This document shows positions 21,752 through 33,239 of a DNA stretch of 64,000 nt, piece after piece. Every line of letters begins with the position of its first letter. The stretch's first letter is position 1. A program made the translations under genes and the position numbers. The notes beneath the pieces are model-generated. The model did no database searches, was not told the DNA's origin, and worked only from the letters and a program-made list of their open reading frames with translations. Source of the DNA: Escallonia rubra (lineage: Eukaryota; Streptophyta; Magnoliopsida; Escalloniales; Escalloniaceae); contig JAVXUO010000875.1 in assembly GCA_033065855.1 (NCBI GenBank), positions 1 through 64,000 of the forward strand, given 5' to 3'.

Positions 21752-23560
21752 TCAATCAAAGTTGTGGAATGAGTTTCGCACTCGCTCCAATTGATCCATC
21801 AAGTCTCCATCTTCTTTGAGGGGGTCAAATTGGCCAACCGAATAGATGGGATTACTAGTGCTCGGCTGTTGGTCAGGCCACTGCAACCTGTCCCACCATT
21901 CTCTCTCTCCTTTGATCACCGTTTTCATCCTGGCCACTTCTTTTATGTCAATAAGCTTGGGGCAATTATAGACTACCATTGCTTCTACTGTTCCCCGTAT
22001 GGGTAAGCCACTAGAAATGCTCGACAATTCCGGCAGGTGTAGAAGCGATAGCTTCTTTAAGTAAGGGAGGAAACGTGTAGAAGTGGAGGGCGTACCAGCT
22101 GAAACCAGGCTTCTGATTTTGGGGCACTCTTCGACTATAAGTTCTTCCAGACAAGCGACTCTATGAACAAAGTCCGCGGAGACAACGGTAGTCAGCTCGG
22201 GGCATGCATGCAGAGCCAGTGTTTTCAAAGAGCTCATATAACTAATTTCCCCTTTCCAAATGCTCTTTAAACTTTTCATGTGATAAATACCCAAGAAACT
22301 CAGGCTGGAAGTCCAATGATCCTTGTAAACGAAAAGTGTTTCCAACTCTTTGCAGTCTACCAATAAGCAGAATTTCAGCCGAATAAAGCAATAGCTTTTG
22401 TCGTTCGAGATTAAGTCAGATAGATTCTGAATTGTCCAATGGCGGTCTAGGATCAAAGCGCTGGCATGTCGCAATAATGTTCCTGCAGGAATCTGGCTGA
22501 TCATCTTATCATCAACGTTTACATATTTCACACAGTTACGCAATCGCTTGCACTTCTGTTCAAGGTCACGTGACAGACGAGATAAGAAGTGGTGTTCATG
22601 ACGGCCTACCACCAACTCAAATTCAAACATTCTTTCAAATACTAGTTGTAGTTTTCCCAATAGTTCAACTGTGGGCAAATAGAGCTTAAGTGTTCTCAAA
22701 CTTTCCCTTATGCACTTTAATTCATCCAGAAGAGCTTCCACCACGGAGTCCCACCATTTTCCATCTGGATCCACATCAATTCTTAATTCCTTTAAACTAG
22801 CCAGTTTCGACAAACTTCCCCGAGGAATTATCATTTCTATTCCTTTGCACTCTTCGCACTGGTCCGCATATCTGTACAAGGAAAACTTTAAGCTCCTCAG
22901 CGCAAATAGCTCTCCAATTTCCAGGGGTAGACATATAAGCTCAGTTCTTTCAAGATCAAAGACCTTGAGACTTTTGAGTGCTCCAACTTCAGGTGGCAGT
23001 TCCATTAAGAGTTCACAATCGCGCAAGTAAAATTCTTGTAGAGCAACCAGTTCGGAAATTGATGGCGGCAAGGCTTTTATGCTCGTACTAGACAGATCCA
23101 GGACTTGAAGGAGTCGCATGCACTTAAAAAATTCAATAGGAATCACAGTCAAATTACTGTTTCCTTGTAAAAACAACTTGAGAAGAAAAGGACAGCTCGG
23201 ACTTTCCGGCAGCAGAGAGATTTTACTATTCGTGTACCGGGTCTCCTGAACATCCCACTCATTAACGTTCGGCGTCTCTGTTGAGCCTGAGCCACCTTCC
23301 TTAACATGCAGAGGAAGCGATCGAAGTGCTTGTGCTTTCTGTTTCACTTCTAATTCTTCTTCTGCTTGTGGGATCAAAGCTTCCACCTCCTCCTCAGAAA
23401 GCTCAGAAGTAATGCCATCATCACTAAGATAGCCATCCCATTTGAAGTTATCAAGAAACTCATCAGATAACAATATTGACAGTTTTTCAGCGTTTTTCGG
23501 TAACAGTAACGACAATGACAAACGCACATTATGACCAAGAATTAATAACACAATAGTCAT
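21752..23560 (-). CDS. LRR-only NLR relative (RPS2/At4g27190-like), no NB-ARC domain
   Basis: The frame is open from about 23,683. The first in-frame ATG is at 23,560, giving about 602 residues; upstream codons encode a hydrophobic LILPNF…AFVVY stretch, so an upstream exon is possible. The start has a membrane-like segment (MTIVLLILG), then an acidic linker (SELSEEEVEALIPQAEEELE). LRRs follow with typical NLR phrases: LLQVLDLSSTSIKALPPSIS, LMELPPEVGALKSLKV, LKTLALHACPELTTV, LEELIVEECPKIRSL. The end (GEREWWDRLQWPD) matches the 'E..WWd.L.W' close of RPS2-type NLRs, so the C-terminus is complete. P-loop, kinase-2, GLPL and MHD are all missing. It may be an LRR decoy or co-receptor, or a 5'-truncated pseudogene; a Helitron end lies ~370 bp upstream. 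It is only distantly similar to the other two NLRs here. Confidence 0.75.
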   Translation of the reverse strand: MTIVLLILGHNVRLSLSLLLPKNAEKLSILLSDEFLDNFKWDGYLSDDGITSELSEEEVEALIPQAEEELEVKQKAQALRSLPLHVKEGGSGSTETPNVNEWDVQETRYTNSKISLLPESPSCPFLLKLFLQGNSNLTVIPIEFFKCMRLLQVLDLSSTSIKALPPSISELVALQEFYLRDCELLMELPPEVGALKSLKVFDLERTELICLPLEIGELFALRSLKFSLYRYADQCEECKGIEMIIPRGSLSKLASLKELRIDVDPDGKWWDSVVEALLDELKCIRESLRTLKLYLPTVELLGKLQLVFERMFEFELVVGRHEHHFLSRLSRDLEQKCKRLRNCVKYVNVDDKMISQIPAGTLLRHASALILDRHWTIQNLSDLISNDKSYCFIRLKFCLLVDCKELETLFVYKDHWTSSLSFLGIYHMKSLKSIWKGEISYMSSLKTLALHACPELTTVVSADFVHRVACLEELIVEECPKIRSLVSAGTPSTSTRFLPYLKKLSLLHLPELSSISSGLPIRGTVEAMVVYNCPKLIDIKEVARMKTVIKGEREWWDRLQWPDQQPSTSNPIYSVGQFDPLKEDGDLMDQLERVRNSFHNFD

Positions 23561-23835
23561 GTAAACAACAAATGCATCAAATAAGTTGTCTACTTTAGTA
23601 GGAAACACATTTGATTTGAAATTCGGCAAAATTAACGCCAACAAGCGCTGCAATCGCCCAAAATGAAAAATGCTCCATTTGTTCTAACCGCAACTGTTCG
23701 TATCACTAAATAGTTTGTATACTGGACCAGGTACTTGTATATGTACAGTTAGGTTAAGGAGATAAACCAGCAGACTAATTCAAATCATCTTAAAGGTTCA
23801 GGTACTACTGCGATATGTCCCGCGAATGTCCCTTA

Positions 23836-23851
23836 CCCCCCCCCCCCCCCC
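23836..23851. repeat. Poly(C) run of 16
   Basis: Sixteen C in a row upstream of the LRR gene. An (AC)n microsatellite follows at about 23,914-23,928. Confidence 0.95.
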
Positions 23852-23933
23852 ACCCCAAATCACTTTCAAATAAGTTATTATTGTCTGCAAAAATAAACGT
23901 GACAGAATGAATATACACACACACACACATATA

Positions 23934-23962
23934 CTAGTAAGGATCACGTGTTTTGCACGTAT
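23934..23962 (-). other. Helitron 3' terminus (hairpin and CTAG)
   Basis: Minus-strand ACGTGCAAAACACGT forms a 5-bp stem, followed by GATCCTTACTAG and then T. It lies about 370 bp upstream of the ATG of the LRR-only gene, on the same strand. Confidence 0.7.
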
Positions 23963-25617
23963 ATAGTGATTTGAAAGAAAAATGTTATAATTAATACGAC
24001 TATTACAATTAAATCGTAATAAGTAAATCAGTTGTTAACTGCTAATCAAAATATAGTCTTATTCTTATATCTGAATCATTAATGTCAACTATCTCCCCTA
24101 TTTATCACTATTTATTACACTTATTTCTTTTGTCACATCAGGTTGCCGCTAAAGAGATTTTTGACTGTTTCATATTATATCATGTTGTCCACGATACACT
24201 GACATTATAATCCTTTTCAAACATATTTCATAAGTAATTCTCACAAAACACTACAACTTTAACATTGCAGTAATAAAAGTGAAGAAAGTATTATAGAGAC
24301 AATTAATGCCAAGTGTGTATATTGGAGCTGTCCAATTTCTTATAATACATTCAAAAAGAAGTTATTATGATAAACATATAAAATTTTGAAAACAAAGGAG
24401 TTAGGAGCTTAAATGTTGCATCTTTAAAATCAAGAATCAAATGACCTCAAACAATCTAGCAAGACACATATAAAAACTTAATTGGTTAGGCGACAAATCT
24501 AGTAGATGTAGCTTTCAAAGGTCTTTTTAAAGTTTTCTATTGTTCAATTTTAGAATTTCATCGCTTTTTACAAGCATCACCACTAAAGTTCAAAATATCA
24601 TTGCTTAGAACTTTCAGTATCATACACGTGATTACCATTTCTTGTAACGATGATTGTTGGGGGTTAAAATAGCCTCTGCATTTTATTTTCTTTTGATAAT
24701 TATCTAGTCTATTATGGTTCTTATGTATCATTTATTTGAAGATTAACATACAGAGAAGTCCTTTTCCAAATGTTTCTAGCTTAAGTTTCAAATTTTGAGT
24801 ACAATTTGTCTAAAACTACGGTTAATCTTAATGCTACTTTCTTTTTTCTTCTTTTTCAAAGAAAAAGTCTATAGTGTACTTTGAAACTCTCTTTTCTTTT
24901 TAGCTAACATGATTTTGTTCATCTTTATAGTACAATAAGACTATTAAGTTAGTTGTACGTGTAATATAACATATACTTGCCATATTATTTTTAACAATGA
25001 TTTATGTGATAATACCACACTTACTCATATATAAAATCAATGTGTGTGTGTGTGTCGTTTTGAAATGTATACTACCAGATAAATGTGTGAAGTTGATATG
25101 AGATAATGGTAATGAACAAAATAATTATAATAATGTTTAAAAACCTAAAATTTTCACCTTCAAGTTCATCAAGAATAATTCTCTAACCCATATCATTTAT
25201 CGGATAATAAGGCTTTTATCGTCAAAATAAAAAGGGAAACAAATACCTATTGCATAAGGTTTTTAGGGTTAAGAAAATCATAATCACCCAATATTTTACC
25301 AAACACAAAATAACACATATATTCATTATAAAAGTTGAAAAAGAAGGCGTAGTCGAACTTGTAAATATTCTCACTTGTATCTATACTGGTAAGTTTAAAT
25401 TTGCAATTATATGCAAAAGTTAGTATATGCAATATATAGCCGATCCACCTTAAAAAAATATTGTATATATATAAAGAACATAATAATACCTAAAGTTAGG
25501 AGCGGTTCTCTAATAAGCAAGGAAAATTAATGTGTTCATTTTATTGATTTTAATGTGGGTGTCAAGGTAAGGTTTTGATAGGTTTTCTTCAAAACTTGAA
25601 CTTAACGGAGACTTAGA

Positions 25618-25620
<3 letters not shown>

Positions 25621-25663
<43 letters not shown>
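25621..25663. repeat. (AT)n microsatellite
   Basis: About 21 AT units inside the Helitron-like body. Confidence 0.95.
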
Positions 25664-25667
<4 letters not shown>

Positions 25668-26539
25668 AGTCCTGCTTTGGTTGAATTCAATTCTTTTGTC
25701 ACTAAAAGATATATTGGTAAATTTATAACCTCTTCAGCTATTGAATGTTAAAATTTACCCAGAATGTGTAATTTTGTCTCAATTTTTTAAAATAAAAATT
25801 TAAAAGGGTATTTTTAAGAAGAAAAACAATGTTTAGCATTTAACCCCTTGGAGTCATTTTTATAAAGTTTTACTTATATTCATTCAATCTTTGTCGGTAA
25901 ACGATCCATTAGTGAGCTTTTAACCTCTTTTAGCAGTAGATTATTAAAATTTAGCCAAAAATATTGTAATTGCCTCATCTTTTTAAAATTAAAAAATACC
26001 CTAAATCTTTATAAATTTAAAATGGGTATTTTTACCAAAAGATTATTTACCAGTTTTCTTTATATTCATAGTCATTTGTCACTAAAAGACACGTTAGCGA
26101 ACTTAAAGGAATATTTCAAGAAAAAAAAAATTAGTCATTAATCCCTTACGTATTAAACTTGAGAGTTTTCAAACTAAAAAGAAAAATGTTAATCATTTGA
26201 ACTCATATAAATTGGAATCTTTATAAATTTGGTTTCACGGTCCTATTACTTATAATAGTGAAATATACGAAGATAATAGTCATATGAACATGTAACTATA
26301 TAGTATTCTGGACTACAGCGGATCATAAAAAAATAATATATGTATGAAGAATATGTTGTCATGCAAATTGGGGTATTCTAATAACTATAATACAAATATA
26401 GAATTATTTACTTGCCACAAACTCAAATTATATTTAGGAGCAGAATGTTAAGATCTAGAGATTCTTGTGCATTTAATTTTTTTTAAAAGCTCTAGTTTAA
26501 TGATAGTTTTCTTACACCAATATGTCCGTATTTGAAAAT

Positions 26540-29300
26540 ATGAAATACAAAATTAAAAAAATATTGATTTTCTGACAAAAATTTAATGTAGTTTGGCTAT
26601 ATTACATTTCTTCTAAAATGCTATAAAAAACTCTATTATCCACAAATAGTTTTCTTTGATCGAATTTGATGGTGAAGATGTAGTAGCTCTAAGGTACTTT
26701 AGTTTTAACGTAAATGGAGGTGGTAGGTGAATAGGAAATTATTTCGTAGTCAGAAAGCATGCAGGAGTTCAAGAGTGATTTTATAAGATATTCTTAGGAA
26801 CTTTTTTTCTTTTTTAAAAGTAAAGGTCAAAAAATCTTTAACTCTAACAAAAGCATATATTCTAATAAGGGTATTTTAGGAGAAGAGACTTCATATAAAA
26901 AAAATCAAAAATATTTTAACAACACTCTAACTCAAAATATGTATTTAATGAAATTTTTTTATTTTAATTTAAAAACACCCATAATCACCACTATTGTTCA
27001 TGAAGCTTCAATTTAAAACGACATCTTAAGGGGGAAAAAAAAGATTAGCCATTTAACCCCAATCAGGATTTCATATGCATTTAAAAAAATCTTAAAAAAC
27101 TCCAATTTTACGATATTTTTCTTACATCAATTCAAAATCTAGAAAAACTTCAGGTTTACAGTAGTTTCAAAGTACTAATATGTTTGTATTGAAATATGTA
27201 TACATGCACAACAATTCAAATCTGTAATGTACGCATCAATATACAAATATGCAATACAAAATTAAAAAAGATTGAGTTTCTTACAAAATATTCAATTTAG
27301 TTTAGGTATATTATATTTCTCCTGAAAGACTAAAGAAATCTTTATTCTCTTCAATTTTTTTTTGATCAAATTTGATGGAAAAATGTAATAGCTCTAAGGT
27401 AGTTTTAACATGAATGGAGGCGATAGGTTTTGATTGAATTTTTTTTAGTAATCAGAGAGCATGCTCGAGTTCAATGGTGATTTTATATGATTTTCATAGG
27501 GGCTCTTTTCCTCTATTCTTAATAAAAGTCAGAACAACCATTAAATTCATATATTCTAATAAGGATATTTTATGGAAAAAGACTTGATATCCTAAGAAAG
27601 TAAAAAACACTCTCTAACACTATAATTCAAAATGAGTATTTAATGAAAAAAATAAGTTTTAAGTGAAAAACACCCCACTAATCTTTTATGAAGATTTCAA
27701 TTTAGAAAAAGCATCTTAAGAGAAAAATAATATTAGTCATTTAACCCTAGTCAGTATTACATATGCATTTAGAAAATCTTAGGTACCTCCAATTTTAAGA
27801 TAGCTTCCTTACACCAATAAATAAATATTCAACATCTTGAATTAAAATTCATGTTTATGATTGTTTCCATGTACTAATATGCCTTTGAAATCTACATATA
27901 TAAAAACTAATTCAAATCTATAGAATACGTATCAATATACATTATGAAATGTAAATTTTTGAAAAAGATTGATTTTTTGATAAAATATTCAATTTAGTAT
28001 AGGTATATTGCATTTATCCTAAAAGACTATGGAAACTTTTATTCTCTGCAAGTTGTTGTTGTTGTTGTTGTTATTATTATTATTAAAATTGATGGAAAGA
28101 TGTAATAGCTCTAAGGCAGTTTAATTTTAATGTGGATGGAGGTGGTAGGTTTTTGTAGGAATTTTTTCACTAATCATGGAGCACGCCAGAGTTCAAGGGT
28201 GATTTTACAGATTTTAATACGTTTTTTTTTCTTTTTCTTTTCATAAAAGTCAAAACGACCTTTAGAACAAAAACATATATTTCAATAAGGGTATTTTAAG
28301 AAAAAAAAAGACTTGGTTTTCTAGAGAAGTTAAAGACACCCTTATTTTCTAATAGCACACCTTTTTAAAAAGGTTTTAATGAAAAAGAGAAGAAGTTTTA
28401 AGTCAAAAGTCAAAACAACCTTTAACTATAACAAAATCATATCTTTTAGTAAGGGTATTTTAAGGATCACATGTTTTGCATGTGCATATTGGGATGAATG
28501 GTGTACACCTTGAGAAGTCAAAAATACCCTAATTTTTTTAATAACTCTCTTATTCAAAAAGGGTATTTAATGGAAAAAGAATGTTTTAAGTAAAAAAACG
28601 TCCCTAATCACCCTTAATCTTGTAAAACCCTTAATCTTGTAAAAGGACTTCAACTTAAAAAGGGTATCTTCAAGAAAGAAAAAAGATTAGTCATTTAAGT
28701 CATACGTGCTTTTATATATGTATAGATATAGATTATTATTATTCAAATTGATAAAAAAAAATAGCTCTAAGGTAGTTTGGTTTTAATGCGGATGGAGGTG
28801 GTAGGTTTTCATACTTTTTCAATAATCTTGGAGCATGCAAGAGTTCAAGGGTGATTTTACAGATTTTAATATGTTTTTTTTTCTTTTTCTTTTCATAAAA
28901 GTCAAAACGACTTTTAGCTTCAACAAAAACATATATTCTAATAAGGGTATTTTAAGAAAAAAGACTTGATTTTGTAGAGAAGTTAAAAACACCCTTATTT
29001 TTCACACCTCTTTAAAAAGGTTTAATAAAAAATAAAACAAAGAAGTTTTAAGTCAAAAGTCAAAACAACCCTTAACTCTAACAAAAACATATTTAATAAG
29101 GGTATTTTAAGAAAGAAGCTTGATATCCTATGAGAAGTCAAAAACACCCTCATTTTTTTAATAACTATCTTATTCAAAAAGGGTATTTAATGGAAAAAGA
29201 ATGTTTATGTCAAAAATAGCCATAATCACTTTTTAATCTTGTAAAAAAGACTTCAACTTAAAAAAGGTATATTAAGGAAAGAAAAGATTAGTCATTTAAG
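26540..29300. repeat. Four diverged ~0.65-0.7-kb tandem units
   Basis: The marker AGCTCTAAGG(T/C)A occurs near 26,690, 27,390, 28,104 and 28,760. In each unit it is followed by TGGATGGAGGTGGTAGG-like sequence, a GAGTTCAAGGGTGATTTTA-like block, AAAAGTCAAAA and ATAAGGGTATTTTA. Another unit lies near 36,400. A (GTT)n/(ATT)n microsatellite is at about 28,050-28,084. Non-coding. Confidence 0.8.
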
Positions 29301-29407
29301 CCCATACATGCTTATATATATGTATGCATATAAATCGAGATGTATGCCAAGACGCAATACTCCATACTGGTTGGAGCCTTACGGTCCAGCCTTTGACCTA
29401 CCAAAAA

Positions 29408-29408
<1 letters not shown>

Positions 29409-29443
<35 letters not shown>
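29409..29443. repeat. (TA)n microsatellite at the left edge of inverted arm 1
   Basis: About 17 TA units. Similarity to the other arm starts directly after it (GATCATATAAGTAACTC). Confidence 0.95.
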
Positions 29444-29448
<5 letters not shown>

Positions 29449-29689
29449 GATCATATAAGTAACTCTTTGTAATTCCAAAAAGTCAACCCCATTACTTATA
29501 CAGGGAATATATATGAATCTGTGAAAAATATCGAACTATTTTCACAGGGTCCAAAATTTTATGAAAACACATTTTATCATACGTTAATGCCCCTAGAAAT
29601 TATTAGCTTATTTTTTAGGATGAAAAATATTTTGAGGATTCAAAATAAAGCAAAAGACATCAATTTTGCATTAAACCCAGAGCCTCTAC

Positions 29690-29805
29690 TGCTGAGAGTG
29701 AGATCAGCTCTGGCAGCTGATGGCATCAGCCTTGAGGCTTCCCCACTCCTAGATGTAGAGGACACGCGCCTGGGCCGTGCTCGTGCTGATATGGCTTTTT
29801 AAGAG
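29690..29805 (+). other. GC-rich island conserved between the two arms
   Basis: AACCCAGAGCCTCTACTGCT through GCTGATATGGCTTTTTAAGA stands out from AT-rich surroundings. It is kept, with one small indel, in arm 2 (about 55,233-55,372, minus). An open frame of ~93 codons covers it in both arms but the C-termini differ because of the indel, so coding is doubtful. It could be an old exon fragment or a non-coding RNA; I do not recognise it. Confidence 0.5.
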
Positions 29806-30178
29806 ATTAATATGTTATTTTTAAGTCAAAAATCAAAAATATTATTATTGCAGGGGTTCCATGCGGTCCTTGTCAACGTTAAATCCCTAGTCGAAATTTG
29901 ATTTCCAGGTTTCACTAGTCTCTTCCGAAAAAGATGAATATTCAAATTAAACATTCTCTCTCTCCACGTGTACATATATATATACACAAGCATATATAGG
30001 CATCTATACTACTTTTAATCTTTCAAAAAATAAAATACAAATTCCTGAGGTAAGGTTGGAAAATACTCATCAAGAGGGATCAGGTCTAAATGAAAGTTTC
30101 TTCATGAAAAATCAAATCTGAGGGTTTGTTTTTTGTCAAAACAACCATGGGAAAATGAAATTGGCGAAGACAAATATA

Positions 30179-33100
30179 TTACCTGTCCGTGTGATACAGC
30201 TGGAATCGTTCGTTCACCTCCTGGGTTTGCCACCAGTTTTCCTCTGTTTCGATCAACTTCAGCTTCATCGCATTATGTTGGCTGAAAGGTAATATATTTA
30301 ACCTGGGACACCCACGTACCTGCAGCCTTTCCAAAGAGGGCCACTCTAGCGAGTCATCTGAGCAAATACGTCTCAACTGTCGCATGTCAACAAGAATGAG
30401 TTCAACTAGCCGTGGTAGAACACGCAGTCCTAGTCCTGCATTCTCAGATTCCATAATTATTATCTCTTTGACTCTATCGCACTTCTCAATCTCCAGATGT
30501 TGGATCTCGGTAAGTTGTTCAATTATACCATGAGAGAAGATTCTGGTTAACATTGGACATCCACTTAGTACAAGAGTCTGCAATTTGCCAAGGCTCCCCT
30601 GCTGCACAGGACCCACCCAGAGGCTTTCCAACTCTAACAGATTCTTGATGTACAACTTACCCAGGTTGGGAAGTATTGGGCTTTGGTCTGTAGTATTACC
30701 ATCCACAATCGTTGTAATTTTGTTGCAACTTTCAATTAAACAACCTTGGATCCCATTCAGACCGCTTGGACTGCAAGAGCTGTGTAGATGTTTAAGGTCA
30801 TTGTGATTAACCAATATCAGTGCACCAGCTTTAGCAAGTAACTTAGAAACCCCTAGATGATCGCCTTCCCCACTGCAATATTTTACATAGCTTTCGTAAG
30901 GCCAAGACTCAGGAATGCGAAAATCTGGAGGCATCCAACCAATGGAAACTTGAAAAATGCCGGAGTCAGAGTCGAAGTCATCTAATTTCCTAACAAAGCT
31001 TCCAAGATTAGCTTCTTCGGGTATACAAAGTTTTAGAGTATTATCCTTTACTTGTATGATATCGACAACCCCGTCTAGAAAGCAAAGCTGAAAAGTTGCT
31101 AGCTTTGTCCAGCTATGAACTTTTTCAATGATGGCATTTAGCATCCCGTTCCAGAGGTGCTGGAGTGATTCCACATCAATGACCAACTCTTTCAAATCAG
31201 AAATCTTGGAAATCACTTTGCGGTTGAATTCCACAGCTTGTTTTTTTTCTTCATCTCCGGATCTAGTGAAAGATAATACCAAACGCCTCAGACGGCTCAA
31301 GCTCCTGATAGTGAAAGATAATAGCAAACGCCTCAGACGTCTCAAGCCCTTGATTTGACGTGGCAAATCTTTTACTCCACTTCTTCGAATATCAAGAACT
31401 TCGAGATCTTGGAGTTCACCTATCACAGGAGGAAGCTCCTCCAAATCAGTGCAACCATTCAGATAAAGTACCTTAAGGCTTTTCAGCCCTGATAGAGAAA
31501 GTGGCAGCTCTGTTATTCCAGTACAATGTAAGTCTAGAACTAAGAGATTTTCCATTTTCTCAAAGAATTTAGGAGGGATGATTTTCAAGGTCGAGTTTTT
31601 CTGCAAAAAAAGTGTGGAAAGCGACGAACAATCTGGAAGATCCGGTAATGTTTCCAATTTGTTGTCAACTAAAGAGATCCACTTCATCTTCCCCCAGTTT
31701 TCTACATCTGGGGGCTTTTGTAAAGCTTCACTAGCTTTCACCAAATATTCTTGTTCAGTACTTGCTAGCATGTTATCCAATGCTACTTGCCGGATCACTT
31801 TGTGTAACTTAACATATTTCGGAGGTTTACCTTCCAGAGGTTTACTTTCCTCGACTAAGGAAACGCTTATAAGATGATCCAGTACGTTACGTCCAGTGAC
31901 ACGCATGTATTCTCCATCGTCGTCACTACCAAGTAAATTTTCAGCTGCCCAACAGTCCAATAGACGATCTATATATATATTACTGTCTTCAGGATACAGT
32001 GCACTGTAGTAAAAGCAATTCTTTTGGTAGTCCACCAAGTATTCACAGCAGAAACTCAACGATTTGTACATTTCTTTCACGGCATCATCTCCCGGTTGTT
32101 GGAACGACTTCTTCAAATTTTTATAACCATCGCTCCAGCTCTCCTCAGTGTCTCTCTGCTTAAAGGCACTTGCTGTCATTCTTATCATGAGTGGAAGACC
32201 ATCACACCATTTGACCACGCGGTGCATATGCGACATCATATTTGGATTATCACTAAGATTTGGGCGATTCAGAACATTTTGAAACATGTTCCACGTTTCG
32301 TCGGGAGATAACTTTTCCACCTTTACATCCTGGTCCATTATCGAGGGACGAATGTGACCCAGCCTTGTTGTCAACACTATCTTGCTACCGTTCTCATTTT
32401 GCGGAATTCCAATTCCACGTAAGTCGAGATCTCTCTTAACATCATCAAGAAGTAGCAAATACCTTTTACCCTCCAACTCCACTCTAATTCTGTCGGCAAC
32501 ATCCTCAACACGATTGATGCCTCCCATATCCAGCTTTAGTCTTCGCACAATAGTCTGTTGTAGATCCTCCGTGCTCAGATTCTCCTTACTGTCCTCTGTG
32601 GAGACCTTCACCCAAATTACTATCTGAAACATCTCAGCAACTTTTTCGTTGTTATTCAAATTCTGCATTACAGTAGTTTTTCCAATCCCAACTGCTCCAA
32701 GTATTCGGATCCCTGTAATGCCGCGTCTTGTTAACAGGTCCAGTATACGCTCAAGTGGACCTTGAAGTGCTGGAAATGCTTCAATGTCGGGTGCCTCCAC
32801 CTTCACAACACACTCGGGCTCTTTTTCGACTAAAAAGACTTCCAACCGTTTGGCACGATCCAAAAGGTCACGTGCCTCTATGTACTTTGTTTTCATCTTC
32901 TTACCGAGTCTTCTACGTGACCGACAATTAATTATTTTTGACTTCGCAATAATAATTTTTTCATACTTCATCTTTAATACTACCACTTCACATTCAAGCT
33001 TTTCGACATTCCCAATCCAGTCGGAATGAAGATTAGATGGTCCTTTGTGGACTTCAGCATGAAGATCGTCCTTTGTGGCGATCAGGGTACCCATTTCCTT

Positions 33101-33232
33101 TTCCAGAGAGGCATAAATCTCCTCAAAATTCTTTGACTTCAGAATCCTTTCCGCCGTTGGATCCCTTAATGCCGTCCCTGTTTGCACTAAAGCTGTCAAT
33201 GCAGCAGCACCTGCTGCAATTGCCTCAGCCAT
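30179..33232 (-). CDS. CC-NB-LRR disease resistance protein, RPS2/At4g27190-like (NLR-A)
   Basis: A single 1,017-codon exon starting at MAEAIAAGAAALTAL. Residues 1-150 are a non-EDVID coiled coil as in RPS2-type NLRs. NB-ARC: P-loop GAVGIGKTT (179-187), kinase-2 LLLLDD (259-264), RNBS-B GSKIVLTTR (282-290), GLPL (345-348), RNBS-D CFYYSALYPED (406-416). The MHD position reads LHK (476-478). LRRs run from about 510 to the end (LPDLPDCSSLSTLFLQKN; LEVLDIRRSGVKDLP), closing with EENWWQTQEV. Such proteins are cytosolic or membrane-associated immune receptors, with NB-ARC as nucleotide switch and LRR for recognition. A short LRR segment is duplicated in tandem (near 31,260-31,370). The intact length argues for function. 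CCAGAATCTGTAAAAAC upstream could hide a 5'-UTR intron acceptor, shared with NLR-B. Confidence 0.93.
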   Translation of the reverse strand: MAEAIAAGAAALTALVQTGTALRDPTAERILKSKNFEEIYASLEKEMGTLIATKDDLHAEVHKGPSNLHSDWIGNVEKLECEVVVLKMKYEKIIIAKSKIINCRSRRRLGKKMKTKYIEARDLLDRAKRLEVFLVEKEPECVVKVEAPDIEAFPALQGPLERILDLLTRRGITGIRILGAVGIGKTTVMQNLNNNEKVAEMFQIVIWVKVSTEDSKENLSTEDLQQTIVRRLKLDMGGINRVEDVADRIRVELEGKRYLLLLDDVKRDLDLRGIGIPQNENGSKIVLTTRLGHIRPSIMDQDVKVEKLSPDETWNMFQNVLNRPNLSDNPNMMSHMHRVVKWCDGLPLMIRMTASAFKQRDTEESWSDGYKNLKKSFQQPGDDAVKEMYKSLSFCCEYLVDYQKNCFYYSALYPEDSNIYIDRLLDCWAAENLLGSDDDGEYMRVTGRNVLDHLISVSLVEESKPLEGKPPKYVKLHKVIRQVALDNMLASTEQEYLVKASEALQKPPDVENWGKMKWISLVDNKLETLPDLPDCSSLSTLFLQKNSTLKIIPPKFFEKMENLLVLDLHCTGITELPLSLSGLKSLKVLYLNGCTDLEELPPVIGELQDLEVLDIRRSGVKDLPRQIKGLRRLRRLLLSFTIRSLSRLRRLVLSFTRSGDEEKKQAVEFNRKVISKISDLKELVIDVESLQHLWNGMLNAIIEKVHSWTKLATFQLCFLDGVVDIIQVKDNTLKLCIPEEANLGSFVRKLDDFDSDSGIFQVSIGWMPPDFRIPESWPYESYVKYCSGEGDHLGVSKLLAKAGALILVNHNDLKHLHSSCSPSGLNGIQGCLIESCNKITTIVDGNTTDQSPILPNLGKLYIKNLLELESLWVGPVQQGSLGKLQTLVLSGCPMLTRIFSHGIIEQLTEIQHLEIEKCDRVKEIIIMESENAGLGLRVLPRLVELILVDMRQLRRICSDDSLEWPSLERLQVRGCPRLNILPFSQHNAMKLKLIETEENWWQTQEVNERFQLYHTDR

Positions 33233-33239
33233 TGAGAAG

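Larger units (their letters stand above)
23934..29340 (-). mobile_element. Helitron-like element, minus orientation (5' end uncertain)
   Basis: The 3' terminus on the minus strand reads ACGTG-CAAAA-CACGT (hairpin), then GATCCTTA and CTAG, with host T next, as in plant Helitrons. The first ~600 bp inside match the element starting at 33,722 and the mirror-image copy ending at 50,818. The body is AT-rich and non-coding, with four diverged ~0.65-0.7-kb units and an (AT)n tract at 25,621-25,663. No Rep/helicase is seen, so it is non-autonomous. The right limit is set where the repeated sequence ends near CTTATATATATG (about 29,320); several insertions may be merged. Confidence 0.6.

Noticed and set aside
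29521..29802. 93-codon frame conserved as a 92-codon frame in arm 2
   Set aside because: The two arms are young duplicates, so similarity is expected. An indel changes the whole C-terminus, so I list the region as a conserved island, not a gene.
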